In this document: piece after piece, positions 48,479 to 60,489 of the stretch
Layout of the letters: each line of letters begins with the position of its first letter
Position numbering within the stretch: the stretch's first letter is position 1
From: Gigantopelta aegis
Lineage: Eukaryota; Mollusca; Gastropoda; Neomphalida; Peltospiridae
Direction of reading: 5' to 3'
Assembly (NCBI RefSeq): GCF_016097555.1
Contig: NC_054702.1
Span: 86,570,525-86,634,524, forward strand
DNA length: 64,000 nt
The notes under the pieces: model-generated
Seen by the model: the letters and a program-made list of their open reading frames with translations, nothing else
Database searches by the model: none
Told to the model about the DNA's origin: nothing
Position numbers and translations under genes: made by a program

Positions 48479-51400
48479 CTGAAAGAAAATTTGACACTTT
48501 TTTATGACTTAGTTGATAAGATAAAATAACATTCTGCCATATCCAAAGATTGATTTAAAAACATACCAAAAAATTTCTGTTAAAAATGTTATATATGGTT
48601 AACTTTGAAATATATTTTTCTGAAAATTTTGCATTCAGTGTGAAACATTAAAACAAATGTAAGAACATAATAGCTCAAAAAATGTGTTTTACAAAACGTA
48701 AACAAATTGTTTCAGTAATGTTATTTAATAATACATATTCTAGGCCTACAGAACCAACATCATTAGCTTTAAGTAGTTCTACTTATACTAAACCAATCGA
48801 TATGCAGAACACTTCCTTTTCACTCTATTATATATGAAACTTTAATAACAATATCAAAATCCAGATTGTGCCATATATGTACTACCAAATTAAGTGTAAA
48901 TTTGTTGACTGCTAAATCCAAATAACTGCAATAACACTAAAATATTAAGCAAAAATACTGACTGAAAATGAATTTTTGAACATCTACAATCCTTCAACAA
49001 ATGGGGGCTGAATAGCTTCCCATACCCCTCAAATGTTGATTAATCTGTTACACTCAGAAAATATGTCACTTTGTTTTTAAAAAACCCCAATACATACATC
49101 AAAAGCCCTGTTTGTGGAGGCTTGGTTTTAATACTTACTTCTCAAAGGCAAAGGCATGTGCGCCAGGCCAGAGATTGGAGTGCATCACAGCTATAGAATA
49201 CTGTGGAATGAGGTAGGAGGAGAGAGATGGGGTCCAGGGGATGAGACCGGCGATCTCCTCGTCCTCAGCGAGGGGGGTCAGCAGTGGGGGGCCCACCTCC
49301 GGCTCAGGCTCATCCGGCTCCTCACGGTCCTCTTCCTCATCTTCCTCCTCAAAATCATCCTCGTTTTTCTGAACCGGATTCCACCAAGAACACCGACCCT
49401 AAATTGTTTTAAAAACATTTATTAAACAAGGCAAATGGTTCTTTTAACACTACATAAAATGTAAAGTGTACTGAAATAAAGGTTTATCCCCAGTTCAATT
49501 ATAAAAAAAACCCCATCAATTCAACAACTTGACAAATACATTAAGTTCTACAAATCGGCAATGTGTGTCTTAGTATTAATATGGAAACTTGATTTAGAAC
49601 AACCAAAGTTTATTTTGAATTTGTGCAGAATTAATTAAAAGGAAAGTATCAGACTAACAGGGTTAATTGATCAAAGCTTTGAACAACTGGGCCCTGGTTC
49701 TCATTTAGTGCTTTACAAAATGTTACAACTATTTCAATGTATACATTATATACTTGGAATAAACTGTTTGTGGATAATTATCACAATCGATACAAAAAAA
49801 CAACAACATTAATTTCAAACATGCCGATATCACCTACCTGAGGTAAAACATGCTGAACATGGTGGACCCAGTTGGAAAGATTTGGATCAAGAAGATCTCG
49901 GACGGACAAACCCTCGAAGTCAAGATTTTCAATAAAGTGATCACGTGCTGGAATACAAAACATAAACTATTAAACATGCAGTGTGTGATTGATAAGTCTA
50001 CAAACCAATAGTTAACAAGAATTAATCATATAACATAAGATAAAACATTATAATCATTGGGGATAAGGGGGGGGGGGGATCTGAACTCAACAAAAGTGAT
50101 ACACTAAGCAATGGATTAGATGGAATGAATAGACGGACATCATACTTAAACAATCTATTTAGACAGAATGTAAACTTAATATAATGTCAGTTCATTCATC
50201 TACCTGTTTGAATAACAAATTGCAAGTCTGCTAAATTTGCATTTAGTATTTTACAAATACTAAGTTCTAACAATGAAAAGTAAAATAAATATAGCAACTG
50301 GTACAGAAGTTCCAACTGAAAAATAGATTTAAAAAAAAAGAAATGTAATATTTAATTATACATATTAAAATCTTAGTGCCAAGTTTACAAAGTCTGTTTT
50401 TCACTTACATGTGTGTAACTGCAGTTATTTAATGCTTAAATACCGGAGTTTAAGAAAAATAGGCTACGTAAATTCGGCTTTAATCTTTTCTAAGAATATC
50501 AATGACACAATTTGGTTTTTTGCAATGGCTCAGGCTGGAATGAATTTTTGTACATGGTACATGATATATTTTTCTGAAAGTTATATTAGCAGGCATGATT
50601 TGACACTTTATCATACTTTTAAACTACAGATATTTGGAAATAACAGAGTTATTTTAACACTTGGTCTAAAGAGTGAGAGTGGAAGCCTGCTGTCATTACA
50701 TAGATTACTGCTAATAAAATTGTAGAAATCTGACATCTAGCAATACCAAGGGCATCTACTGAATAAAAACATCTTTTTGTTTTATAAAGATGGTCTTATA
50801 CAGACAGATTAGCCAGCATTACAATATGAAACACAATGTTATCAAAACAGAACAAGACTAAGAGTCCAGTAATAAAAAAAAACTCCAAAAACTTACAAAC
50901 AAATAATAAGAAGAAGAACAACCAATAAACATCCCCATAAAGTTGATGAATGTTTAATATAATACAAACCTTCACCCTCCTCCTCTTCCTCCTCCTCCTC
51001 ATCGAACTGGTAGAAGCCGAGTGGAGAAATGTGAGTTCCCGCTGATATCCGTGCGATCTGGGCTCTCAGATAGTTTGCCTCATTGCCTAGAAATGGGGGA
51101 TAACTCACAATCTAAAACAAAAAGAATATATATATATTTATTTTTGGGGTATTAAAGTACATTTTGTTTTTCAAAATGATAATTATTATTATTTATTTTT
51201 TTTTTTTTTTTAAAGGAACACCTTTATTATCGTTTTCTAAAACTTAGTTGCTCTACATCTCAAGGTCTATAGTCCATATAAAAATCTTATTTGTAAATAG
51301 TTTCAGTTTAGTTTGACATAAGAAAAGTAAGTGATTTGGAAATAACAAAAAAATACTATTGTGTGTAATTTAGAAAAAACAATTGGCTCAGAAATAAATA

Positions 51401-54400
51401 ACTTGTAGTAAATAAAAAAAATAAAAAATGCATATAACTTGTGATAATGTGACAAATGTATACTTACTGGGGCATCTAGTCTTCCTGTAAAGAACTTCTT
51501 TATTTTCCTCGCTACTTGTATATGTGCAGGAGTCACTGTGGGGAGCTTAATCCACATTTTCCCAGCTAATAAAACAAAACAAAAGTTAAGTGAAAATTAA
51601 CAAATATATTTAGATGAATACAAAAAACAAATCTAACTTACAGTTGTACAAAAAGTTAATAATAAATTATGATATTTCAATTCTGTGTAAGTAAGAGTAA
51701 TATTGAGACCTAAGTTATTAATGGATGTTAAGCGAGAACTATTATTGTTTATAATGCCTAAAAGTATACTACAGTTACTTCAACTGAATAACTAGTTAAC
51801 TATGTAATAATGTGACTAATAACTGTAACTGCAACTAATAAATTTGTTTTAAAATGACAATTTTAACAGACTTACTGGTTGTAAAAATAAAACATGTTTT
51901 AACTGTACAAAATAAAAGTAAATTCAACTTAAACTCACGGTCATTGCAGACAAAATATGTTTTCTTGTTGGCTCCAGTTCTGTTTTCTTCTTTTGGGATT
52001 GGTGGTGGTGGCTTGAAATCTGGCTTTGGGTAGTCATCCTCCTCTGCCTCATCTGTAGATAAAAATCACATGGTTAATATTAAACAAGATTCTACAGAAA
52101 TGTACAGTGACCTAAATTCAAAACCAATGTCAAATCTTTACAGCAATAATCAACTCAAATTTTTATGTTATTTTCATAATAATAATAATAATAATGTCAG
52201 AATACAGACAAACAGTGTACATATTTGGTTTATAAGATAAAACCTTTACTGCATGTAAAAAAAACCCAGTATACAGTCAAACTATTCCAAGCAGCCACCT
52301 CTATAAAGTAGCCATCTGTAATAACAGGACACCATATTATTCTTCCATTATTTATAACAATCATTTTTAATTCCTTAACATTATTTTAATTTTTGTATCA
52401 AATTATGATTCAAGCATGACGTCCTGGACCCATATTTTCAAAGCAATCTTAGCGCTACGAAATTATAAAACCATTGTAGGGTGTTACGTCATAGCCTACA
52501 ATGGTTTTACAAGTTCATAGCACTAAGATAGCTTCGAAAATATGGGCCCAGATCATATACCTCAGCTATTTACGTGGTCTGTCTAGGATAATGGGTTAAT
52601 GGTAAGTGTCCGGTAAGTCAATGTAGTTGCCTTAAAACTTCTTGTTGAGCCCTTAAAAACCTGTCTTGTTAGGATTTGATACTGGGAGGTGAAACCTATG
52701 TATCCCAGACTAAGTGTGATGGTCTAACCATCATGTCACCAAGGGCAGTACAACTTAATTACATGACATGTGTTTTTTTAGTGAACTGTCTTCAGAGGTG
52801 ACCTGTGTATTTGTTAAACATTGGCCTGACTGTAGAGTTTCACAAGTTTAAAAATAGTGCTTACCTTCCTCTCCTTCCTCGGCTTCTTCTTTCTCATTTG
52901 AATCTTCTTCATTCTGTTCCTCCTGAAAATATGCATGTTTTATAGCATTGACCTATTATATTTATTGCAGGGGCTTGGCAGAAACAATATGTATAGGTAC
53001 TCAGTCTAATAAGTATATTTCAATGGCCATGATTTATGTGGTACATGCAATTACAATTTGAACTAACTAATAATGCAAAGTAACCATCAGATTTGGAAAA
53101 GGTATATCATGGGTGGACCAGTTTCAGTGAGCATAAGCATTCGATTCAAAATCATATCAATATTTATACACAGGCAGCTGCTATTCAAATAGCTACCTTT
53201 TTATTAGTATTTCTACGCTTCAAATGAACACTAAACTGACTGCTATATAGCAAAGATCACTGTACTGTGTCAAAAACTGTAGCATGCATGAGCAGTAAAT
53301 ATTGTTAACTACCTCACCTGTTTTGGTGAGTGAAACGTTTAGTGGTATAGCTTACAGCCAAAACTTTCCAACACAAATTTGTTCAGTGTTTTATCAAAAC
53401 ATGTATGTTGTTCAACAAAACATGTACTTATAATAGTTTATAAAAAATATTCCAAATATTTTAAGACAAATTACAAAATGGAGTCCTCGAGAACCAATGT
53501 TAATAGACAACATTTTAGGAGCACGAATATAACAATTCTGATGTCTTGCAGTTGTGTTAAAAGTTGAACAAATGAATAGTTATAATGGTAAAATTGTTTG
53601 ATTAAAACATATAAGCTGCATTCTGAATTTTAATAAATATACAAACAGATATCCAGAAATATGTTTATGTTAAAACATATAAGGACCATATATTTTTGGC
53701 AAGTATCTGTAAAGAGAGTTTTGCCAGCAGACGCTGTGACAACAATGTGACTTCAATAACAAAATAGCAGTACAGCTGAGAAGAGACAAAAATAGTTTTT
53801 AAAAATAAGTTTTGTTTCAAATAACAGTCTTCAAAAATCAAAGACAAAGGGTATTAAGAAATATGCTGTGTTTATGACTGGATAAAGTTCGATCTTGTTT
53901 TCTTTGCTTGTTTTAACTTTATTTTTACGAACATTTCTGTGAGTGTGATAGACATTTGTTTACTTTCGCCACGCAAAAGTCTACAATGTCAGAAATCTTC
54001 AAATGTACGTACTGTTGAGCACAAACGATGAAACCACAGAAATAGGGACCTCACTGAAACAGGGCCATGGTGGATAAGTTTTACAGCTTACTTTTCAATA
54101 TCTCAGGATGCCAAGGCTCGAAATTAATTTTATAGAATGGGAAGTAAGCAGTTCTAAAACTGGCCTCAAAATTACACTTGTATTGTAACCTTTTCAACAG
54201 CAGTGTAGAAGACTTGATACAAATGTGGATAAAGTTTCTGATTTATATTATCTTTCTTTAAAATGAGGAATTCTTGATATAGGCTATCTGAAATATTGTC
54301 CAAAATAAGCACTTTAAGCACATGCTCTGGTGGCTATGGGTTTAACATTGCAAACTGTCAAATGACATGCACACTGAAGGCCATAGGATTTTAAATTTCA

Positions 54401-57400
54401 TGGGAAACACTTTGCCTTGTGATCATGGGAACCCATTGAAAAATGTTTTTAAAAAATAATTATATATTATTTTCACTCAATAGTTACATGATTTTACCGA
54501 CATGGTAAATGATAGTTTCTAAAAAATCTGAGGGTCTGCATTGGTGCAACAGATCAGCCCTGCATGGTGCTAATAAAACACTTATAGTCTAGATTTGAAA
54601 CTCTAATAGAGTCTGAGACACTAATGTCATGACAAGCCCATAAAAATTGTATGTGTGTGACGTCATTAGAGACTGAGTCTGAACTCTAAAAGTTTTATAA
54701 GCATGGGCCATGAATCCTGCCAGTTGACAGTGTGTATTAAAATAGTCATAATATACCTCTTCCTCCTCCTCCTCCTCTTCATCCCCCTCTCGGTACTCCA
54801 CCTCGGCAACATAGTAATTCTGTTCCCGACCAAAGATCTTGCCCCAGAACCTGACGTGCTGCAGTGGGTGGTTGTCCACCAGGTTCTTGAGTGCGAGCCA
54901 CACACGGATCATCTCTTCGCGGTTCATCCCAATGGCTGCTTGCTCGAAGAAGAAACACAGCTCCATGATGTTTGGTAGCGGAGTCTCGACATCCTCGTCT
55001 GGTGGCATTTCATCTTCTTCACCTTCACCTTTCTAAAACAAATAAACGCATACAAATTCATGTTACACAATAGATGACATAGCTGGGGTGCGATCTGAAT
55101 GTGGGGGTTTTAAAAGTACATTCAAATTCAAAAAGTCAAACTTGTAAAGTGAATTGTTCTAAAACTTAGCTACCTGTCCTAAGAATCCACCTTATTATTC
55201 TACAAAAATCATCTAATAAATACAAAGTTACTTTAAACAGCCATTCTGCTATTTAGGTTAATTTACAGGCCTCTGAAACTTAGAGAACAATCCTTTCCTG
55301 CATGAGTCTCTCACATAAGTCTATAGTCTATATATTTAAACCCATTTTTCATTCAAGCACTGAATTAGAAAATCTTTTACAGGGTCATGACAGGTTATGC
55401 AAACAGAAAAAGGGTTATCTGAATTTGTTTTTGCAATACCCATAAACGAGTTACACAAATGTTTATTTCTCAGAGGCTTGCTTTAAATATATAGCACCTT
55501 GGGTGCTGCTTAAAAAAGGTTTGGCAGCATAGGTGAGTTTTGACATTATTTTTACTCCACAATCTACATCAATATAAAATTCTGGAATATTGCTCATTGC
55601 CAATTTCACATACTATAAACAGAATTCAGTTAAAATATCTTTCATTGTTGTGATTTAAACTGGACCCAAAACATTATCAACAATTTTTCTAATTTGGTTA
55701 CAAAAAATTGGTAGACAAATTGAAATTTCATTTGCAAGAAACATATTTATTTGAAATGTTTTATTAAAACAGGGCATAAATTTCACGAGAACTGTTGTTC
55801 TGTTCACGTGTCAGTTACGCAACTTTAAAATCATGAGAACCGCCCATATATCGGTAATGAAAGAGAAAATCAGTTGTTTTTAAATACATTTGAATCACCA
55901 ATATAGCACAGAACCATAGTTCAAGTGTTTTAGGATTAGGTGGGCCTAACTCATTGGTTACAAGACAAGACATTTATTTTTAATATGCACAAAGACAGGA
56001 TAGTACATACCATGGCCTTTGTTATGCCAGTTGTTGATCACTGGCAGGAACAAGAAATGAATGGATACTACTTTAATATAAATACCAGGCCTATATATTC
56101 CAAATGACCTCTAATTAGCGTCAATTGTAATAACGTCTTCACTTTTTCATATGCAAGAATGTAATTGGTACATCTTTACTCAGTGACACATATATCCCGG
56201 GAGGTAGCAAAGAAGGTTGATGTATTCAGATTTGGAAACAAATTATGCCAGATACAAAAATACATTTTCAAAGAAATGTACACATAATGAAAATGGTGGA
56301 AGATCTACAAATGGCAGGCAATTTTCTAATTAGCTTTTGGTCATTTAAAATGAAATACCTTAATTAAATTAAATACAAATATATATTTTTTGAGCTGAAT
56401 CCCTGCACTGACAGTCTTTGTATACTGACAGTTTTTTAAGACAAATAAATGTCCAGTTAGATGCAGAGTGAAAGAACATTTATGGCACAAAACGAAATGC
56501 ATACAGACTGTAACTATGTTTAATGTCTTCATTTACAAATCATATTTAATAAAAGTTTATTTTGTTTAACGGTACCTCTAGAGCACATTGATTTATTAAA
56601 AATCAGCTATTGAATTTCAAACATTTGGTAATTTTAACATGTAGAGAGGAAACATGCTACGTTTTTCCATTAGTAGCAAGGGATCTTTTATATGCACCAG
56701 CCCATAGACAGGATAGCACATAGCAGTTGTGAGGCACAGGCTGGAATGAGAAATAGCCCACCGACAGGGATTGATCATTGAGCGACTGTGCATCAGGAGA
56801 GCACTTTACCACTGGGCTACATCCAGCCCCATAATATTGAATAACTGTCAGTAAATATTTACATTTAGTCCTATATGTTGTTTCAACACTAAATACTTCG
56901 AAAACTAAAAGTATACAGCATCAGCATGTCTAATATATATACATAAAAATAAATATGTATGACTGTAAATTAATTCTTACTGAAAACAATTTCTTTTGCA
57001 CTTGAGCTAAAGCAACTTCTGTGGACTGATCAATTTTGTCGTGCACTGTATCGGTGTCAGATATAAATTTAGCTCGTTTAGAGTCCTTGCTGATATCTTC
57101 AAAAATATCCACAACATTGGCTGGTCGCTCGTCAAGAACTTTTGAAAGAACATGTGAGAGATGGTCATAGCTGAAATAAAACAACAAACAGAAATAAGGA
57201 ATGGATTTCAGACACTGCTTTTTGGGACTTTTTTTTAAAAAATACTGTCAGAACAGTAAAAATTATGTAATATATAAAGGATACTCCCCGAGTGTCTTGT
57301 GATATCATAATTTATCAACACGAGTTAATAAAAGTATGAAATTCGAGGCTTGCCAAGGATTTTTATACTTTTATCAATGTGTGCTGATAAATTATGATAT

Positions 57401-59739
57401 CACAAGACACTCGACGAGTATTCTTTTTATCATCCATTATCATTCTTTTCATTTGTGACAATTGTAAAAAAATGTCAGTAATGTGGGCTGAATGTCACTA
57501 TATTTGGCAGTGGTAGACTTGTTAACTAGCAGAACGACAGTGGCATGACGTCACTAATGATAGGTTTAGCATTGAAACATACACAGTGACGTAACAAAAG
57601 AAGCGATACCTCCTAGGAGAATATCGCAGAATTATAGTGCCAGTAATATCTCCTACAAAAGCCTTTAATGGATGATAAATTTATTTATTCATCTCATAAT
57701 CATGCACTTCCTTCCCAAAATCTTTTTCTAACATTTCGCTAAATATTTTGTGTGTAAAAATTATAATTTTTAGGGACGTGAAATTTCACATCTTAAACTT
57801 GAGAGTGTAAGAGTTGACAGGTCAAATATAACATTAAAAAAATACTTTTGGATGTGCAGGGAACATTTTGTTTTCAAAATCGTGATAGCGATATATCTAG
57901 ACAATTGAAAATTTATTAGCAACTACTGTTTAGGTAGAAGACCACAGTTATTTGTGAATCTTCAGCTGAGATTTATGCATACCAGTCCATAGCCTCCTAA
58001 ATGCCCACCTATGGTTTAAAAATAAAGACAGACACAGGTAGTTTCAAGGAAATAATAAAAAGAGTCATAATTATAAGGACTTATTTTAAATATTTTTAGT
58101 TAAATATTTATGTTACTTCTATCAAAATGTGTCCAAACTGCATGCTTTTGGGTGTAATTTTGGCAATGTTCACACCCATACAACCACACCCAAGCAGACG
58201 TTGGCAGATATCACACATATATTTATGGAAACTTTGCTCATCAAACCTTACAAAAAGCCTCATTTGAATAAAGGTTTATCTATTATATTTTTCACAAAAG
58301 CAGCCATTTGAAAATGACCCAACATGCACCACTTTTGTCACAAGGAAAACCTGGTGTATCAATACCAAGCCTCATTACAGTTAAACCATTTGCACTGCTG
58401 GTGACAAACCAATTGTCATTTTAAAAAATAACTCTTTGGCTATCACTCAGCTTAAGAATTTACTTCCTATCCCAAATAATTAGCCTTCAAACATGGAACT
58501 GTGCAGACCCAACAAGCGCACTCTTTGCGCGCCCGCTTACACAATGGAATTAACTGTGAACTGCTACTTTAATGTTTTAACATTGTGTAGCAATCTCTGA
58601 AACTTGCGTAGTGAATCGTGATGTGATACTGAACAAAATGTTCCCTGATATGTCTTATGTATTGTGTACAAAAACTAAAATGCTGTGGGAATAGGCTGTT
58701 GTCAATCTTAAGGCCACAACAAATATATATATAGCCAGTCTCTGGTCAGACCAAAGTTCCAAAACTGATGCAGTGATGTGTTTTTTTGGTTGTTTTTTTG
58801 TTGTTGGGTGGGGGTGGGGGGTCTTGGGAGGAAAGTTTCTGTTTTTTCTTTTGTTTGTTTTTTCTCCTTTTTTTTTTTTTTTTTTGTTAAAAAGCATGGA
58901 CTGAACAAAAAAGGTAGGTATATTTTTGGGCCCTCAGTTATCTTGGTACCCCTAAATGCTCATCTTCACAACCTTGTCCCCAAATTACTTCATTTAGATA
59001 CAAAATGACTTGGTGTGTCACAATATTATTAGTTGAGGCAGTGCACATTATTTCTGGTATAGATGATGCTGTTGTAGGTACCACAGTAAATATGAAATAA
59101 TGTTTTTAATTTTGATGCGCAAGGACAAAATCAACATGCATGCTGATCAGATACCAGCAATATATTTTGTTTGCCTAGTGCTGAAAGGAAGGTTGTTTGG
59201 ACTTAAATTTTAACAATTCTAGATAGATCGATGCAGACCTCTGAAAACTGTGAGAACAATAGTTTTGCTCTCACATAGCAAATTTTGAATTCCTAGAAGC
59301 CTATGATGAATGGAAAATATAGTTTCTGAGGGGGTGGGGGTGGGAATTTGAGGAACTATGCTAGTGGATATTTTGATGGTGGATGAGGGGGGGGGGGGGG
59401 TAATGGTTGGATATTTTACCAAATGTTTACTTATTATATAGCCAAATAAAAGGAAAATACTTACATATTAAGACCAGTATTTGTGCTAGCTGTAAGAAGA
59501 TATGATTTCGCTTTGATGAATTCCTGTTCTTTAGCCGCAAACGTGACATCAGAAGCATTCACAGAGGGCTGCGATAGTGTTTGCACTGACTGTATTGTTT
59601 GAGATAGCATAGACGGCTGAGACGGCTGAGATGCTGTTTTCTCGGTAGACACGGTCAGGGCAGAGTCCATGTTTTGACTCTCAGACTGGGAAGGCTCCTC
59701 CGTCTTGGTTTCCGATTCTTGTGGACCGGCTTCTGACAT
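48250..59739 (-). CDS. RSPH4A: Radial spoke head protein RSPH4A/RSPH6A homologue, ten exons
   Basis: Structural protein of the radial spoke head in 9+2 motile cilia and flagella, passing signals between the central pair and dynein-bearing doublets; the homologue of Chlamydomonas RSP4/RSP6. Exons (descending): 59739-59465, 57170-56981, 55032-54757, 52922-52865, 52052-51939, 51565-51468, 51111-50970, 49947-49838, 49398-49139, 48478-48250. They sum to 1752 bases (583 residues and stop); every junction has GT-AG and keeps frame. Residues 1-75 are Ser/Gln/Glu-rich; the conserved Radial_spoke domain runs from about 80 to 560 with [101 protein letters not shown] and LIPQYSIAV. Acidic linkers occur between blocks and at the C-terminus. 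Human RSPH4A is longer (about 716), the algal protein shorter (about 465). Vertebrate 4A and 6A are a later duplication, so the symbol stands for both. Confidence 0.95.
49139..49398 (-). CDS. RSPH4A: RSPH4A/6A exon 9
   Basis: Encodes [16 protein letters not shown], an acidic stretch, [36 protein letters not shown] and AHAFAFE. Donor GTAAGT. Confidence 0.93.
49838..49947 (-). CDS. RSPH4A: RSPH4A/6A exon 8
   Basis: Encodes [19 protein letters not shown] and [14 protein letters not shown]. Acceptor TTCCAG, donor GTAGGT. Confidence 0.93.
50970..51111 (-). CDS. RSPH4A: RSPH4A/6A exon 7
   Basis: Encodes [34 protein letters not shown] and a Glu run. Non-standard donor GTTTGT, chosen because it keeps the frame and gives the family sequence across the junction. 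Confidence 0.92.
51468..51565 (-). CDS. RSPH4A: RSPH4A/6A exon 6
   Basis: Encodes [19 protein letters not shown] and [11 protein letters not shown], among the most conserved blocks of the family. Acceptor ATTAG, donor GTAAGT. Confidence 0.93.
51939..52052 (-). CDS. RSPH4A: RSPH4A/6A exon 5
   Basis: Encodes [18 protein letters not shown] then [10 protein letters not shown], a Pro-rich linker before a conserved strand. Donor GTGAGT. Confidence 0.9.
52380..52752 (-). mobile_element. SINE family C in RSPH intron 4, split by a foldback element
   Basis: Left part ends GACGTCCTGG; after the foldback (52425-52551) it resumes at CATATACCTCAGC and ends in a C-type head near GTCACCAAGGGCAG. Diverged, so old. 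Confidence 0.6.
52425..52551. mobile_element. 127-bp foldback MITE in RSPH intron 4
   Basis: Arms of about 55 bases: GGACCCATATTTTCAAAGC at the left pairs with GCTTCGAAAATATGGGCCC at the right, and TAAAACCATTGTAGG with CCTACAATGGTTTTA around a short loop GTGTTACGTCATAG. Nested in SINE C. Confidence 0.85.
52865..52922 (-). CDS. RSPH4A: RSPH4A/6A exon 4 (58 bp microexon-like)
   Basis: Short acidic exon, 19 codons and one base, 11 of 19 residues Glu. Acceptor TTTTCAG, donor GTAAGC. It keeps frame but carries little sequence information, so it could be alternatively used only together with another exon, because its length is not a multiple of three. Confidence 0.85.
54757..55032 (-). CDS. RSPH4A: RSPH4A/6A exon 3
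   Basis: Acceptor TTTTAG. Encodes [26 protein letters not shown] and [11 protein letters not shown], ending in a run of eight Glu. Donor GTATAT is weaker than the others. Confidence 0.92.
55960..56060 (-). mobile_element. SINE A core fragment in RSPH intron 2
   Basis: Only the CAGGATAGTACATACCATGG part and its surroundings are left. Confidence 0.5.
56552..56830 (-). mobile_element. SINE family A in RSPH intron 2
   Basis: Tail TTTAACGGTACCTCTAGAGC on the left; head on the right, ending ACTGGGCTACATCCAGCCCC. Confidence 0.8.
56981..57170 (-). CDS. RSPH4A: RSPH4A/6A exon 2
   Basis: Acceptor TTTCAG. Encodes [19 protein letters not shown] and a helix ending KKLFS; ends in phase 0 at donor GTAAGA. 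Confidence 0.9.
57280..57425. mobile_element. Long foldback element in RSPH intron 1
   Basis: About 145 bp, arms of some 55-60 bases. GAGTGTCTTGTGATATCATA at the left mirrors TATGATATCACAAGACACTC at the right, with TAATAAAAGTATGAAATTCG as the inner part. Confidence 0.85.
57426..57676. mobile_element. Segment bounded by 14-bp inverted repeats next to the foldback
   Basis: TTTATCATCCATTA on the left and TAATGGATGATAAA on the right, perfect. Abuts the foldback at 57280-57425 and may be the other half of one composite element. No target duplication identified. Confidence 0.5.
57677..59464 (-). other. RSPH intron 1, remaining part
   Basis: No further exon. G/T-rich tract near 58780-58880 and a G-run at 59386-59400. 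Confidence 0.6.
59465..59739 (-). CDS. RSPH4A: RSPH4A/6A exon 1
   Basis: Start ATG at 59739, no competing upstream ATG in frame seen. Encodes the Ser/Gln/Glu-rich N-terminus, then [14 protein letters not shown], where the conserved domain begins. Donor GTAAGT at 59464; the last codon (Ile) is split 2/1 with exon 2. Confidence 0.9.
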
Positions 59740-59877
59740 TTTGGAAAGGTTAAAAAGTAGCCAAACACAAACACGTCCCGTCGGGTTTGCTAATATTTAG
59801 TGAGCAAATAAACTTCTGGCAAATTTCTAATCTTACCAGAACGATTGTGTACAAGATGCAAGTTTATCGTCTAGAGA

Positions 59878-59892
59878 GTTGCTAAGGTAAAC
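59878..59892. promoter_or_regulatory. Imperfect RFX X-box upstream of RSPH4A/6A
   Basis: GTTGCTAAGGTAAAC, about 140 bases upstream of the ATG. It fits the X-box pattern RYYNYY-N(1-3)-RRNRAC with one mismatch, and its right half contains a forkhead-like GTAAAC. RFX and FOXJ1 drive ciliary genes in animals, and X-boxes usually lie within a few hundred bases of the start. Confidence 0.5.
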
Positions 59893-59912
59893 GCCGCAAC
59901 GGTGTAAAACGT

Positions 59913-59920
59913 CACTTCCG
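59913..59920 (-). promoter_or_regulatory. ETS-like site upstream of RSPH4A/6A
   Basis: CACTTCCG on plus reads CGGAAGTG on minus, the core of ETS/GABP sites common in TATA-less promoters. Confidence 0.3.
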
Positions 59921-60162
59921 TCATTTTCAGCAATTTGTATGACGTACTTCACACAAGTCGTAGGTATTTCCTATCGGTTCTTGTTTGTTGTCAAAGTAAA
60001 TTTATCATTTTGTTATCTACTGTTGCATCGATAGATTATTAAATCATGCCATAAGAAATATAAATATGATTTCTTCCTAACTACTTATTTTTCAAAATGC
60101 AGGCGTTCCATTTATTACCTGAACACCTATTAATAGTATTATTTGCTGGAATTTAACAGGTG

Positions 60163-60187
60163 CCCCCCCCCCCCCCCCCCCCCCCCT
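60163..60187. repeat. Poly(C) tract
   Basis: Run of about 24 C with a single change; likely length-variable. Confidence 0.9.
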
Positions 60188-60353
60188 CCATAATTTAAAT
60201 GGCAGTGTTACTGTAAACATGTTGCAAGTAATTGTTACATTGTTTCCACAAACAATAATTGTTTTTATTGCCTGTTGGTAAAAAGAGACCTGTGGTTATA
60301 ATTATAATAGTTCTGTACTTGACAAATTGAGAAGGGAAGATAATAAATGTGAC

Positions 60354-60453
60354 ATGGATAAGCGAAGAATGCTTTCCAAGAAAAAGGACTGTGGACTCAA
60401 TGAAGGCATAGCAGGAAGATATGTGAAGCGGGATACACCACCAGTTCTTCGCA
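60354..60453 (+). CDS. Possible first coding exon of an unrecognised gene
   Basis: ATG in strong context (G at -3, G at +4), 33 open codons starting MDKRRMLSKKKDCGLNEGIA, then GTAAGT donor at 60454. Basic, helix-like composition. About 600 bp from the RSPH start in divergent orientation, which would give a shared promoter region. A candidate next exon lies at 61462-61525; it joins in a good frame only if the weaker GT at 60458 is used. I do not recognise the protein. Confidence 0.3.
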
Positions 60454-60489
60454 GTAAGTATTACAATACGTAATATCATCAAATTAGAG

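Noticed and set aside
58778-59008. Phe-rich open frame on plus near 58.8 kb and its Lys-rich minus counterpart
   Set aside because: Both come from a T/G low-complexity tract in RSPH intron 1.
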